64,000 nucleotides of DNA. It comes from Symbiodinium natans (lineage: Eukaryota; Sar; Dinophyceae; Suessiales; Symbiodiniaceae). Shown piece after piece: positions 35,430 to 45,949 of this stretch. The notes below the pieces were generated by a model. The model did not search any database. It was given only the letters and a program-made list of their open reading frames with translations, and was not told where the DNA came from. How positions within the stretch are numbered: the stretch's first letter is position 1; the number at the start of each line of letters is the position of its first letter. The DNA is taken from contig CAJNDS010001557.1 of assembly GCA_905221605.1 (NCBI GenBank), positions 548,001-612,000 of the forward strand, read 5' to 3'. The position numbers were made by a program, and so were the translations under genes.

Positions 35430-35589
35430 CGCAATATATGCAGACATGTATATATGTATGTGTGTATATATTCGAATATATATATATATATTAGAAATTA
35501 TTTATGTATTTATTTATATTCTGCTTGGCCTCCACATAGTAGTGCATTTTTTCCAGCTCCACCTTTCGCCCCCCCCCCCCCCCCCCCCC
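35430..35589. repeat. AT-rich microsatellite and poly(C) run
   Basis: TATA/TGTA dinucleotide-rich sequence at 35433-35515 and 21 uninterrupted Cs at 35569-35589. Confidence 0.9.
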
Positions 35590-36729
35590 ACAGCTTGGCA
35601 TTGTTGAGATCGATGCCCTCGAGGCAATAGGCCAACTTAGTTGCAGCTGCCACAGCAAATAAGATGTAAGAAGTGCAACCGTATCCATTTAGAAACTATG
35701 TTACATATATGTTATTTATGTATGTATCTAACAAAATCCAACAAGAATATACAAACACATGTATACACAGACCACAGACGAATATGGCCGGGTTGCATTG
35801 CATCGCTGGCATCGCTCATGCAAGCAAATGCCCTTTCGCCAGTAGGCTGTGTTGCCACAGTGCCGGCAGGGCCGGAGGTACCTTTCGCCCTCCTGGAGTG
35901 GGGGCCGGGGATCTGCAGGGTCGGCCGACCCTGTGGCCGTGGTGGCTGGGACGTTTGCCCCCTTGCTGCTGCTCCGGGGTGCTTCCCGTGCTGGACATGG
36001 CAGCTCTGCGGGGTCGAGAAAATAGGGAAATCGCTATCGGATGCGAGCAATGAATGCTGCAAGCGAGCACAGGGCACATTTTGCATGAGCTCGCTGATAT
36101 ATACTACAGGAGGCAGGATGTATTTCCTCCTAGTTTTTTGGGCGTGCAGGATCAAAAGCTTATACTAGGAGACTACATGTCAGGGGCCTCCTGGATCCTT
36201 CGAATATATCATGCACATGTTGAAAGTTGAGATTTAGGGTTTTGGCCTTCGGGTCTGCCTTCAATTTGGGACCCACGCGCTCACCCCAACCATGGGCACA
36301 TGGATCGACTGAATACTCTATTTGAAGGATTCGCTGTGTATACTACATGAGCAAAGCATGCACTGCACAGCAAAAGCATTATAAAGGAGACTGCACATGG
36401 ATTGCATGCATGGATCACAAGCCTCCTCACAACCCAGACCTATGCAACTTATAACCCTGAAGAAAAACAAAAGACAGCAGGAAGGTCACTGGCCCAGGGC
36501 GTCGTAGTACCAAGGAATGCACACGAGCCGAAATACAAATGCAAATGGCTGCACATTCCATCCAGCAAGCCAAACTATAGAAATTTCATTCAGGCACATT
36601 TTGGTACTCTGTGGCACTCCTTGGGGCTTCCATGCTCAGATACTGTAGCCCTCAGGGAGGATCGTGCGGTGAGCACGCCTTGGGTCTAAGCTGCCAGCGT
36701 CCATCAGCTGCCAGGTGTCAGCCATCACA
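35590..36729. other. No gene recognised
   Basis: Frames at 35641-36168 and on the opposite strand are open but without motifs or convincing composition. Plain A/T-rich intergenic sequence up to the first telomere-like array. Confidence 0.5.
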
Positions 36730-36982
36730 CTAAACCCTAAACCCTAAACCCTAAATCCTAAACCCTAAACCCTAAACCCTAAACCCTAAACCCTAAACCC
36801 TAAACCCTAAACCCTAAACCCTAAACCCTAAACCCTAAACCCTAAACCCTAAACCCTAAACCCTAAACCCTAAACCCTAAACCCTAAACCTAAACCCTAA
36901 ACCCTAAACCCTAAACCCTAAACCCTAAACCCTAAACCCTAAACCCTAAACCCGAAACCCGAAACCCGAAACCCTAAACCCT
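36730..36982. repeat. (CCCTAAA)n array, about 36 units
   Basis: First and one of the purest arrays, with one CCTAAAT variant near the start and three CCCGAAA units near 36951-36970. Confidence 0.95.
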
Positions 36983-36989
36983 GCCGTGC

Positions 36990-37400
36990 GTGCGAGCTCG
37001 TCCAAGCAGCGTCCCAGTAGCGCCCCAGCGCCAAAGATGCGCGATTCTCTTGCAGCTGATGGCTGTGAATGATAGATTGCGCATCGGATTTGTTTCCGAG
37101 CATGTCCGTTTTCTCAACTTGATTTTGCCACTGCTTCTTGTGTTCGAGTGTGACGTACTCTTTTTCAGTGCTTTTGATTTGTTGTCTTTCTGGGGTTTGA
37201 GCGAATGTGCTTCTGCCGAGCTGTTTGCATGTTTGTCCTTGGCTGCGTCTGTAAGAACACAAGGCTGCCGATTTTGCCTGCACTTGGGTGTGGCCCCCAC
37301 CGGCCTTCAGCCCTTAAATGCCCTTATCTTAGGGACCCAAAAAGGACATAAGCATAAGCATCTTATAAGGATATCCCTACCTTATTGGGCTTCATTATAA
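36990..37400 (+). CDS. Ambiguous open segment, both strands coding-like
   Basis: Plus is open for 136 codons and includes a hydrophobic segment at about 37115-37190 (LNLILPLLLVFEC). Minus is open over nearly the same bases and gives a hydrophilic protein of equally normal composition. I cannot choose a strand, and neither has a recognised domain. Confidence 0.25.
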   Translation: MRARPSSVPVAPQRQRCAILLQLMAVNDRLRIGFVSEHVRFLNLILPLLLVFECDVLFFSAFDLLSFWGLSECASAELFACLSLAASVRTQGCRFCLHLGVAPTGLQPLNALILGTQKGHKHKHLIRISLPYWASL

Positions 37401-37918
37401 GGGGGTTTATATAGGATGTCCCTATCCTAATTTTTGCTTATGTGCTTTTTTGAGGCCCTAATCATCTCAGATTCAGGATTCAAGATTAGTCTTGGCATCC
37501 CTTGGCTTTTGGAAAGGGATGTGAGGCTGGGGGGGGCTTTCCTGTAGTGGGGCGGGGCTCGCGATCCATGAAGGTTTTCTGTAAACCCTAGCCCTAGACC
37601 CTATAAGGTGCGTACATTGTTACATCCTGCGATGCAACACCTTGACGTAGTATTTCTCCCAAACCCCAGAGTATGCCCATATCTCTGACTCAAACTGAGC
37701 CAGGCTCAACGTTTTAGGCTGCGCCCTGTACATGGCTTTGCGTGCCGGGGTGTGCTGAAGGGTGTGTGGTGGGGTGTGAGGAGTGTGAGAAGTCACAAGA
37801 GTTGCCTCGGTTGTCTTGAGTGGTTCTTATCTGCCCGGCACGCAAGGACAGAAGCCTTTTACACAACCTGACAAGAAGGGTCATTGCTTTTCAGCCTCAC
37901 TTCCGCGCCCCTCTTGGT

Positions 37919-40736
37919 ATGGGAGAGGTTTCCAAGACCCGAAGCGACGAGTCGCTGACAAGCTTCAGCTCGGCCTCCTTGCCCTGTGTCCAATCACTGT
38001 CCAGCACGCGCTCCTTGTCGGTTGCACTTGAGCCTTCCCTGCTGCGCGGCGTCCCTTTACACCAGGCTTTGAGCAGGTGGGGCAGGCATTGGGTTTCCTC
38101 AGAGGCTACCCATGCATATGAGCTGAGCCGGCAAACGGCGCGATTGGACAATTTTCTGAGCCACGACTGGCATACTTCTGGATGGAAGAAGTTCCTGGCT
38201 CTGCTTGTGTTGTTTAATTCCCGGGCGGCAGCCATAGCCTCGACGGGCATGACCATGCTACTGGCCATACTGCAATCAGCGAGCATCGTGCCTGATGGGG
38301 TCTGGGTGACTTGCTCTGGTTACGCAACCTTCGCACTGGTCTTCCTCTTCTGGCAGAGGCTGCGCGCGCTGGTCAGGCCTCGGGTGGTTTTTCTGGACAA
38401 GCTGTGCATAGCTCAGCATGATCCCATGCTCAAGGAGCGAGCGATACTTGGACTCGCAGCATTCTTAGACAGCTCTGACAACCTCACCGTGCTGTGGTCA
38501 CCCGCCTACTTTCGGAGACTGCAGCTTGGCGGTGTTCAGCGTTTTCTTAGGGGAAGAGCTGCTCGATGTTGCTGTTTTTTTGCTTCTTTTCTCGTCTTTC
38601 ACGATTCTTGAGAAGCAAACCCCTCGAAACCCCGAGGTGGTGTTCTTACGAGATGGCCGCCTTCTTCCGGCACGCGGATAAGGCGAGAGGCAGACACGTC
38701 ACAGTGATGCCGGTGACGTCAGCGGTTCTGCTCTGCGTGCTCGCTGTGCAGTTTTGGATCATGAGCATCGGTGAATTTCTAGTTCTCCGAGATGTGGAAG
38801 TCGGAGGATCTGTTGGGGAAAGCTTTTGGAGGAACGTCGTGATTGTCGGCGCCTTAACCACAGGCATTGCGGGCGCACTCGTTCCAGTCACGCTGTACAT
38901 CGGCATCCAGCTCATGGACGACCTGCAGAAACTGCCGCAGCAGCTCCAAGGCCGCGAAGTGACAAAGTTGGGGAGTTAATGGCAAGACGGCAAGATGTAC
39001 GAGATGTAAAGTACCCCTGGTGTTTAGAAAAAGTATAGAAAAAGTATTCCCCTGGGTGTTTAGTATTGTTCAGTAGTAGTATTCAGCCATCGCTGTCGTT
39101 GCCGCTGTGTCCTCGTCCCTGATTACCCACCCCGGAAGTCTGAGACGGTTGGCCTCTCGGTTTTTGACCACTCAGCCGATACAGCCCTCGGCCTGTTTTG
39201 TTTGTTTTTTTTTCAAAAAGACATGTCCCAGGACCTCGACAAAAGCACGGCGTTAGCTTCTATTTCGGGTCCCGGGTTTGGGTTTAGGGGTGCCCCAGGC
39301 TTCCGTGTTCAAGATTCTCTGAGCAGCTGCTGCTCCTGGCAGCATGTTCGCCCTGACACGGGCGAGCGCATCCCATGCGATCGAGCGCTGGTCTTCGCCA
39401 TGCTTCGTAAGTGGTATGGTCGGAGTGGTCGGGCAGCAGGGCTCGGCGAGGAGCATCTTGACGCGTTCAACGATTTTGTCACAAATCGACTCGCTCCGTC
39501 CGTTCTGAAGACGGTGGGTTTTGGGAATTTTCCCGTCGCCTACGCTTTTTACCTGTCCAGCTCTGCCAACGTGCCGTGGCTTGCGGCTTCTGTGGGGCAG
39601 TTGGCCAGAGGGCCTGCTCCCGATGCCTCGGGTGCCGATGTCTTTTTGTGGGCTGTTCGTGTCCTCTTAAACGTTACATTCCTGATCATGATGGGGATGT
39701 TCATCTCCCGCTTTAGTTTCTCGCTTTCCTGGCTCGGACATCACCTCGTGCATCATGGGCATTGCAGGTGGAAGCTTTGTTTAACGATCCTTGGTCTGCA
39801 GTGACCACATGCAAACCACCTCCCTAGCTACACTTGAACCTGGCCCCAAACTCTCAACTTCATTGGTCCCCCAAACCCTAAACCCTAAAACCGGAACCCT
39901 AAACCCTAAACCTTGGGGCTTTTCGGATTTTGGAACCTAGAACCCAAGCAGCTGCAAGAGCCCCCGCACTTTTGAAACCCTAAACCCTAAACCCTAAACC
40001 CTAAACCCTAAACCCTAAACCCTAAACCCTAAACCCTAAACCCTAAACCCTAAACCCTAAACCCTAAACCCTAAACCCTAAACCCTAAACCCTAAACCTT
40101 AAACCCTCTGTGGCCCAGGATGGTTCTGAGCCAAGTGTCTGTGGCCTTCGTTGGGAGCCTCTGGGCTGCATTCCGCACGTCGATGCGCCTTGGATCCGGT
40201 CCACCAGGTTTAGGGTTTAGGGTTTGGGGTTTAGCGTTTAGGGTTTAGGGTTTAGGGGTTGCTCAAACTTCCCTCGCTTCCCCCACGGGATCTCGACTTC
40301 AAGGTTCTGAGAGCCCCAAGAAGTACGACGCCCTGAGCCCCCCCAACAGAGCCCCTCCCGAACTAGCCTCCTCCAGGGGGCTTGTAATATCTTACACTTT
40401 GGGTTTAGGGTTTAGGGTTTAGGGTTTAGGGTTTAGGGTTTAGGGTTTAGGGATATGTTTCGGGCCTCCACGGCCTCCCCCCCCCACCAGAGGTATTGGA
40501 GGCAAGACTCCTGGCTTCCCGTTCTGCCCTTTCTCGTGCTGATGGGCTGCACGATTGGCCTTTTTGCGCAGGGCTGGCGTGTGTCGAGCACGCCGAGCAC
40601 GCCGAGCACGGAAGCAGGGGAGATCTCCGAGGTAGAGGGCCGAAGACCCAGGATGAGCGGTGTTCCTGTGAGCGCTGCTGAGAGTCAGGAGTTCTTCACC
40701 GTTTCACCAAGAGACTTGATCACAGTCTCATTCTAG
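37919..40736 (+). CDS. Six-exon gene for a TIR-like multipass membrane protein
   Basis: Exons: 37919-38520, 38637-38966, 39327-39767, 40119-40207, 40256-40383 and 40491-40736 (TAG), in total 1836 nt or 611 residues with every phase matching. Intron 1 (38521-38636) is GC-AG and restores RRLWCSYE. The borders of intron 2 are the least certain; acceptors at 39287 and 39326 both keep phase. Protein: FLSHDW at residue 79, membrane helices to about 150, VFLDKLCIAQHD near 157, LTVLWSPAYFRRLWCSYE near 190, then at least four more membrane helices, the last in exon 6. FLSHDW, DKLCIAQ and LWSP..RLWC.YE resemble a TIR-like fold seen in large dinoflagellate membrane-protein families. Introns 3 to 5 contain telomere-like repeats, and intron 4 is made of nothing else. 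The role is unknown; membrane signalling is a guess. Confidence 0.75.
39975..40107. repeat. (CCCTAAA)n array inside intron 3 of the TIR-like gene
   Basis: About 19 nearly perfect units, ending 11 nt before the CCCAG acceptor at 40118. A shorter, diverged tract lies at 39871-39912. Confidence 0.9.
40208..40255 (+). other. 48-nt intron made only of telomere-like repeat
   Basis: Begins CCAG|GTTTAGGG and ends TTTAG|GGG, with six to seven TTTAGGG heptamers and two variant units between. Both splice sites come from the repeat itself. Splicing joins exon 4 (ending in phase 1) to exon 5 (starting with two bases) without a stop. Reading through instead meets in-frame TAG codons from the repeat. Confidence 0.55.
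40384..40490 (+). other. Intron 5 of the TIR-like gene, GTTTAGGG-rich
   Basis: Donor GTAATATC after codon-phase 0, about seven TTTAGGG units at 40401-40453, then a C-rich tract ending ACCAG before AGG TAT TGG. This is the most conventional-looking acceptor of the gene. Confidence 0.55.
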
Positions 40737-41778
40737 CCCGGTCAGGGCCCCAGTTTCCACCACCCATTGCACGTTGGTGCATTTTTCGTGCAAAATTTCA
40801 ATCAGATCCGGGGTTCACACCCCTTTATTAGCCCCAGACCTGATGCTCTTGCACAACAGTGTTCATGGCATGGAAAATTGTACAACAGTGTTCATACAGC
40901 CGAGCAGCCAAAGAAAACGAGTATCAGATGGCAGTTTCCACAAGTTTGCTCGCAGGGTGACAAGGCCCGACGGGGCCCTCTCTCAGAGCCATGTGTCACA
41001 GAGCAACGACGTGGGCACTGCGCGACAAGCCAAATGCAGAGGTAGTCATTCTCGGAGATCGATGTTTTATAAGTTTGAGTGTTTCGGTTCTGGAGATTTG
41101 GGCATCGCTTGCTGTTTTTTCGAGGGTTTCTTGAAGTATAGGGAGTGAGGTTTAGGCGGCATTTCGGGTGGAAAGCTTATCCTAAACCCCAAGCTCGAGT
41201 TGACTGTTGCGGCTGGTTTCGCTTGCGGGGTCATGGGGGAAACATCTCACGAAGGAGCTGAGCTTCTCAGACTTTCGTAGGACACGTTAATTCGGTGGCT
41301 TGGCTTAAGGTCTCCAAAAAAAACAGGCGCGGCCACGAATCACAAAGCTTCGCAGCCCAACGCTCTCCGTATTGGGCTCGGGAGAAGGCCAAAGCACCAA
41401 GCGCCTTCTTAAGGGCCTATATGCCCAAGCACCAAATTCCACCCAGAATTCTGCCCAAGCGTCTTTAAGTGCCTTTAAGCGCGTAAATGGACCAGTGCCC
41501 GTGTCTTCTCTTCGGAACTTTCAGAGCCCAGCGCCTGTATTCGCCTTTGAGCTTGTCGTGGTCAAATGGCCATCTTGTCGAAGTTCTTGTATGTTGAGTG
41601 CTAATTATCATGTGCAGCAGGAGTGGGAAGATGTGGGATGGAGATGCTGCTCTGAAAGTACTGGTTGAGGGTTGAAGGTTGCGGGTTGAGGGTTTAGGGC
41701 TTAGGGCTTAGGGTTTAGAGTTCAGGACACAACGAATCACGTTTTGTACATCCTGGTGTGTTTCTGGTACTCCCGCAG
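40737..41778. other. Downstream of the TIR-like gene, no gene recognised
   Basis: Mostly unique sequence. A direct repeat of 'caacagtgttcat' occurs at about 40854 and 40883. A possible short exon (about 41620-41665, after GCAGCAG|) precedes a degenerate TTTAGGG tract, but its frame could not be fixed. Confidence 0.4.
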
Positions 41779-41899
41779 TTTTTGGGTTCTGAACATGGTG
41801 ACCATGATGTTTCATCACCGCGTTGCTCCTATCTGACGAACCTGAAAGCATCGTCTGCATCACGACATCCCAAGTATCAGCAGCTGGACTTCGGCACGG
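41779..41899 (+). CDS. Exon between pyrimidine-rich acceptor and G|GTTTAGGG donor
   Basis: Acceptor CTCCCGCAG|, then 40 open codons of balanced composition (FLGSEHGDHDV... to ...QQLDFGT) in phase 0, ending ACG G|GTTTAGGG in phase 1. No domain recognised. Probably an internal exon of the gene that ends at 44529 or of a separate one. Confidence 0.5.
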
Positions 41900-42364
41900 G
41901 TTTAGGGTTTAGGATTTAGGGTTGTATCCCCAAACCCTAAACCCTAAACCCTAACCCGAAACCCGAAACCCGAAACTCTGAACCCGAAACCCTGAACCCT
42001 AAACCCTAAACCCTAAACCTTACCAAGACCCTCCTTGTCCGAGCCCCCATTCTCCGAGAGAGGTCTTCGGAGGGTTGTGAGGGTTCAGAGGGTTGGTGGT
42101 TTAGGGTGTAGGGTTTTTTAGGCTTAGGGTCTTTAAGGTTTAGGGTTTCGTGTCTTTTGGGGTTTTGGTGTTCAGATCAACTTGCCCCCCGAATCTACAG
42201 GCCCCCCCCCCCACACCCCCCCGCATGTTTGCCCTGCGCGTGATGGGCGCTCGGGCAACGCACCCGCCGAGTGTACCAAGCCCGGCCCCGGACTGCCAGG
42301 CCCCGTGCCGGAGGGCTTCTCTTCTGCTTTCAATTTTTAGGGTTTAGGGTTTAGGGCAAGGGAG

Positions 42365-42480
42365 GGGGGGGTTCAAGGGGGGTAGGAACCCAAGGTTCCC
42401 TAGTGCTCCCGAATACTCCCTAAGGACCCCTAAGCTTCCCTGAAGTTGTCTAGGTACCTACCCCCCTTGAACCCCCCTTC
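42365..42480. repeat. Inverted repeat, about 21-bp arms
   Basis: GGTTCAAGGGGGGTAGG near 42370-42386 is matched by CCTACCCCCCTTGAACC at 42457-42473, with further G/C-rich pairing outside. It could form a hairpin with a 70-nt loop made of short CCCTAAG-like units. Confidence 0.75.
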
Positions 42481-43087
42481 CCTAAGAGCCCTACAAAGAG
42501 GGGCTTCTCTTTTGCTCTCAAGGCCTGAGCCCATAGAAACCCCCCCAAACCCCGAAACCCCGAAACCCCGAAACCCCAAACCCTAAGCCCTAAACCCGAA
42601 AACCCTAAACCCTAAACCCTAAACCCTAAACCCTAAACCCGAAACCCGAAACCCTAAACCCTAAACCCTAAACCCTCAATCACCTCATCCCTACCGGAGT
42701 CCACTTCGTCTTCCTTGCCGTCTAAGGCTTTTCGGGTTTCTGGGTGTTTACACGGTTTAGGGGTAGGGTTTGTAGGGTTCATAGGTTTAGGGTTTAGGGT
42801 TTAGGGTTTAGGGTTTAGGGTTGAGGGTTTAGGAGGGTTTACAAGGTGTATGGGGGTTTAGGGGGGGCTAACAGGTTTTTTCTCGGGTTTACAGGGTTTA
42901 TAGGGTGGCGTGCTAGAGCCGTTTACAGGGTTTCGTGCCAGGGCCGTTTAGAGGGGTATCGCGACAAGGTCGAGCGAAGGGTGCAGAAGAACTCAAAAGC
43001 ACGAACTCCTTTTTCGCAATCCAGACGGCGCCCCATACCTAAAACCCGCCCTGGACACCCTAAACCCTGGACCCCAAGCCTTTTCAG

Positions 43088-43166
43088 CCTCCTCAAACGT
43101 TCACCGGACCGCCTTTGGCAGCACACCGTGTTCGAGGTTGAGCCGGCGGAGCAGGTGCCAGTTGAG
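43088..43166 (+). CDS. Short exon ending GAG|GTTTAGGG
   Basis: Acceptor CCTTTTCAG|C, 26 codons (LLKRSPDRLW... to ...EQVPVE), donor GAG|GTTTAGGG. Starts in phase 2 and ends in phase 0. The frame is also open upstream to 42960, so the exon could be longer. Confidence 0.45.
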
Positions 43167-43500
43167 GTTTAGGGTTTAGGGTTTAGGGTTTAGGGTTAGG
43201 GTTTTGGGTTTAGGAAAAGGGCTTCGGAAAGGGCTTCGAAGGTTTACGGGCTGTTCTCTGCTTGGAGTTTCGGAGCTTCGTGTTGCCATTGTGTAGAGTG
43301 GACGGCCAGAGCACGCCTGCCAGCCAGGATCCCCTTCTCACCCTTGAGCCCTAAACCCTAAACCCCCAACCCTAAACCCTAAACCCTGAACCCTGAACCC
43401 TAAACCCTAAACCGTAAACCCTAAACCCTAAACCCTAAACCCTATGCCCTATGCCCTAAACCCTAAACCCCAAACCCTGAACCCTAAACCCGAAACCCAG

Positions 43501-43590
43501 TATCGCAGGAGATGTCGTTGCCGGCGCAAGAGAGCACGGAGGCTGTCAGAAAATCAACCAGCGAGGATCCTGAGGACCCCAGGTCCAGGG
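43501..43590 (+). CDS. Exon bracketed by CCCTAAA and TTTAGGG tracts
   Basis: Starts after ACCCAG| at the end of a (CCCTAAA)n-type tract and stops at G|GTTTTGG before a TTTAGGG tract. Two of its frames are open. The one reading SQEMSLPAQESTEAV has the more natural composition but fits the neighbouring exon phases less well. Confidence 0.35.
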
Positions 43591-43815
43591 GTTTTGGGGG
43601 TTTAGGGTTTAGGGTTTAGGGTTTAGGGTTTAGGGTTTAGGGTTTAGGGTTGAACTTCGGGAGGGCGCCCTCTCAGAACGTGCCAGGCAGTCTTGGTTTG
43701 CTGCAGCATCGTTTCAGGGGGCCTGGGGGGGGGGACTTATGTGCTTGTTGTTGCCCCTAAACTCTAAACACCAAACCCTGGGTGAGTCTGGCATCTTGTT
43801 GTTTGTGCCGGGAAG

Positions 43816-44376
43816 CTTGATGGACAAGAACGCTGGTCGGCGTTCAGCGCCCACTCGTGCGGTTTAGGTTTAGGATAAAGGCTCCTAAGGCTTAGGTTTC
43901 GGATTCCGGGCCTGCATGGACAGAGACATTCCAGCAGCGTTATGTTTGGGTGCGTGAAGCGTGGAACGTGCAAGCCAAACTAGAAACCGCAACCAATAAG
44001 TTCTTCCATTGGGCCTCCTGAGTTCGCATCGTTGGAGCCGACATGCGCCCCTGCAGGACGTGATACGCCTCTTCCCGCGCAGTCTGCTAATTGGATCCTT
44101 CTTTGCCATTCCCTTGGGCTTTTACGACAAGGAGAGCCGGGGGTGGATTTGGAGACCCCACCCTAAACTCACCCTCACCCAACCCCAAGCACGACACTTG
44201 CTCTCTCTCTCTCTCTCTCCTCTCCCTCTCCCTCCCCTCCCTCCCTCCCTCTCCCTCCCTCTCCCTCCCTATCCCTCCCTCTCCCTCTCCCTCCCTCTCC
44301 CTCCCTCCTCCCTCTCCCTTCCTCTCCCTCCCTCTCCCTCCCTCTCCTGCTCCCCCCCCTCCCCCTCCCTCGCCTC

Positions 44377-44453
<77 letters not shown>

Positions 44454-44529
44454 AGTCTTGTGTATGTGGGAGCGCGAAGGCGAGGGCATCGTCCTGAGGT
44501 TTCAGAGAGCCGAAGAGCTCTCCAGATAA
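43816..44529 (+). CDS. 3' end of a plus-strand gene, four exons, function unknown
   Basis: Exons: 43816-43861 (phase 0 to 1), 43924-44012 (phase 1 to 0), 44057 to about 44153, and 44456-44529 with stop TAA. Intron 43862-43923 begins GTTTAGG. Intron 44013-44056 is a 44-nt GC-AG intron. The last intron would be GA-AG and carries a 255-nt CT-rich tract right up to CTAAG|. The joined protein reads naturally, with an amphipathic Trp/Gln-rich helix, a hydrophobic segment (SLLIGSFFAIPLG) and an acidic tail (LCMWEREGEGIVLRF). The upstream exons are not resolved. No family recognised. Confidence 0.5.
44201..44455 (+). repeat. Long CT/CCCT pyrimidine tract
   Basis: About 180 nt of CTCCCT-type sequence followed by (CT)n from about 44380 to 44452, ending CTAAG. 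It precedes an open terminal exon, so it may act as an oversized polypyrimidine tract. The long Ser/Leu and Arg/Glu frames here are translations of the repeat. Confidence 0.9.
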
Positions 44530-45120
44530 AGACCAAAGCGGGGGCCGCCCTGCGAGGCACAGCGCAGTGAGTGTCGCCCCTGGAGGGGGGGGAATGTCTA
44601 CATCAGGGTCACTCTTGGGGTTTACTCTTTTAAGGCGGCCCCTGATATTTCATATTCTTTGTAGGGTACTCGAAACAAGGGACCATAACTTAGAGAAGTG
44701 TGATCATCCGTGATGTCACGTAACCAGCTCGTTGAAATCGCGTTGGTGCTCGGAAAGGAAGATTCGACCAGGCGGGTGAAATTACAACCACACCGGACAG
44801 CACGCCACTGTGCCATGTTTTTGTGGGCCGGCCCAGGTGGGTCAGGGTGCACCCTACTAACCCCTATGTAGCTGGGGCAGGGGTGTTGCTTGGAGGGGAG
44901 ACCCGAACGAGAAGACTGGCTGAGTATGGCAAAGGAAACATGGGGGTGATTGGCCAACAACCTAGACGCTCAGCCCTGAATCCCTGAACCCTGAACCCGA
45001 ACCCTGTCATTTTTTTTTTTGCGAAAGGGGCCCCCGGCAAATTTAGCGCCCCACTTCGTATAGGACGCGGTTTGGAAAGTAAGATAGCATTATAATTGAC
45101 AAGAAAATGGCAGTATAGAA
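44530..45120. other. No gene recognised
   Basis: Unique sequence after the stop at 44529. Minus frame 44622-44960 is open but unconvincing. Confidence 0.5.
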
Positions 45121-45124
45121 ATGC

Positions 45125-45219
45125 ATGTATGTATGTATGTATGTATGTATGTATGTATGTATGTATGTATGTATGTATGTATGTATGTATGTATGTATGT
45201 ATGTATGTATGTATGTATA
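45125..45219. repeat. (ATGT)n microsatellite, about 24 units
   Basis: Nearly perfect tetranucleotide repeat. The Ile/His/Thr/Tyr-repeat frame on minus is its translation. Confidence 0.95.
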
Positions 45220-45309
45220 TAGGATTATACATAAATGGGCGTTGAAGAGCAGTATGGTATACGTATTAGTTTTATAGATATCTTGCAAAAAACACAGTTG
45301 TAGAAGTAT

Positions 45310-45490
45310 CCTATTCTAGTGCATTAGAGTATGGAAGTATCAGAGTATCAGAGTGTTAGAGTGTTAAAGTATTCGAGTATTAGAGTATCAGAGTTATTCG
45401 AGTTATTAGAGTATTCGAGTACTGGAGTGTCAACGTGTTAGTGTACGTAGTATCAGAGAATCATAGAATGGTAGTATTGTAGTATCCCCA
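45310..45490. repeat. Degenerate AGAGTAT-type repeat
   Basis: Irregular 7-9 nt units such as GAGTATC, GAGTGTT and GAGTATTC over about 180 bp. Confidence 0.7.
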
Positions 45491-45569
45491 GGGTACTACA
45501 CTTTTACCTGTCAGCTACTCATGGTCATCCTAACCTTGCCTGCGCGTGCTTGCGTGCTTTCTCACCCCC

Positions 45570-45669
45570 TTAAACCCTAAACCCTAAACCCTAAACCCTA
45601 AACCCTAAACCCTAAACCCTAAACCCTAAACCCTAAACCCTAAACCCTAAACCCTAAACCCTAAACCCT
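45570..45669. repeat. (CCCTAAA)n array, about 14 units
   Basis: Uninterrupted heptamers, followed directly by the TGACCAAA-type minisatellite region. Confidence 0.95.
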
Positions 45670-45707
45670 CTCTTACTATGTGACCAAACGGTTTTTTTTC
45701 TGGGCCC

Positions 45708-45808
45708 TAAACCCTGACCCCCTTCGTGACCAAACGGTTTTTTTCCTGGGCCCCCGGGTGGAAAAAAACCATTTGGTCACGAAGGGGGTCAGGGTTTAGG
45801 GCCCAAAG
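45708..45808. repeat. Palindrome of two inverted minisatellite units
   Basis: One unit (CCCTAAACCCTGACCCCC, then TTCGTGACCAAACGG) is followed at once by its near-perfect reverse complement. Arms are about 48 nt, meeting at GGGCCCCCGGG. The units are the same as in the array at 45950-46366. Confidence 0.85.
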
Positions 45809-45949
45809 GCTCGGTTTTTGATCAAAAATCCAGAAAACGAGAGCCCACCCAGAAGCGTCGATTTCAGTACTAAAAAATCGCATTTTGAACTGGGACCCGG
45901 GCCGATCCTGGGGTCCCCCTCATTTGGGGTGTTTTTGGAGGCACGGGGG

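Noticed and set aside
42176-42345. Exon candidate after TTCAG at 42175
   Set aside because: Two frames are open, it crosses a poly(C) run and no clean donor follows. Not reliable enough to list.
44087-44570. Ser/Leu/Pro and Arg/Glu/Gly repeat ORFs
   Set aside because: Translations of the CT-rich tract.
44864-45288. ORFs of Tyr-Ile-His-Thr repeats
   Set aside because: Translations of the ATGT microsatellite.
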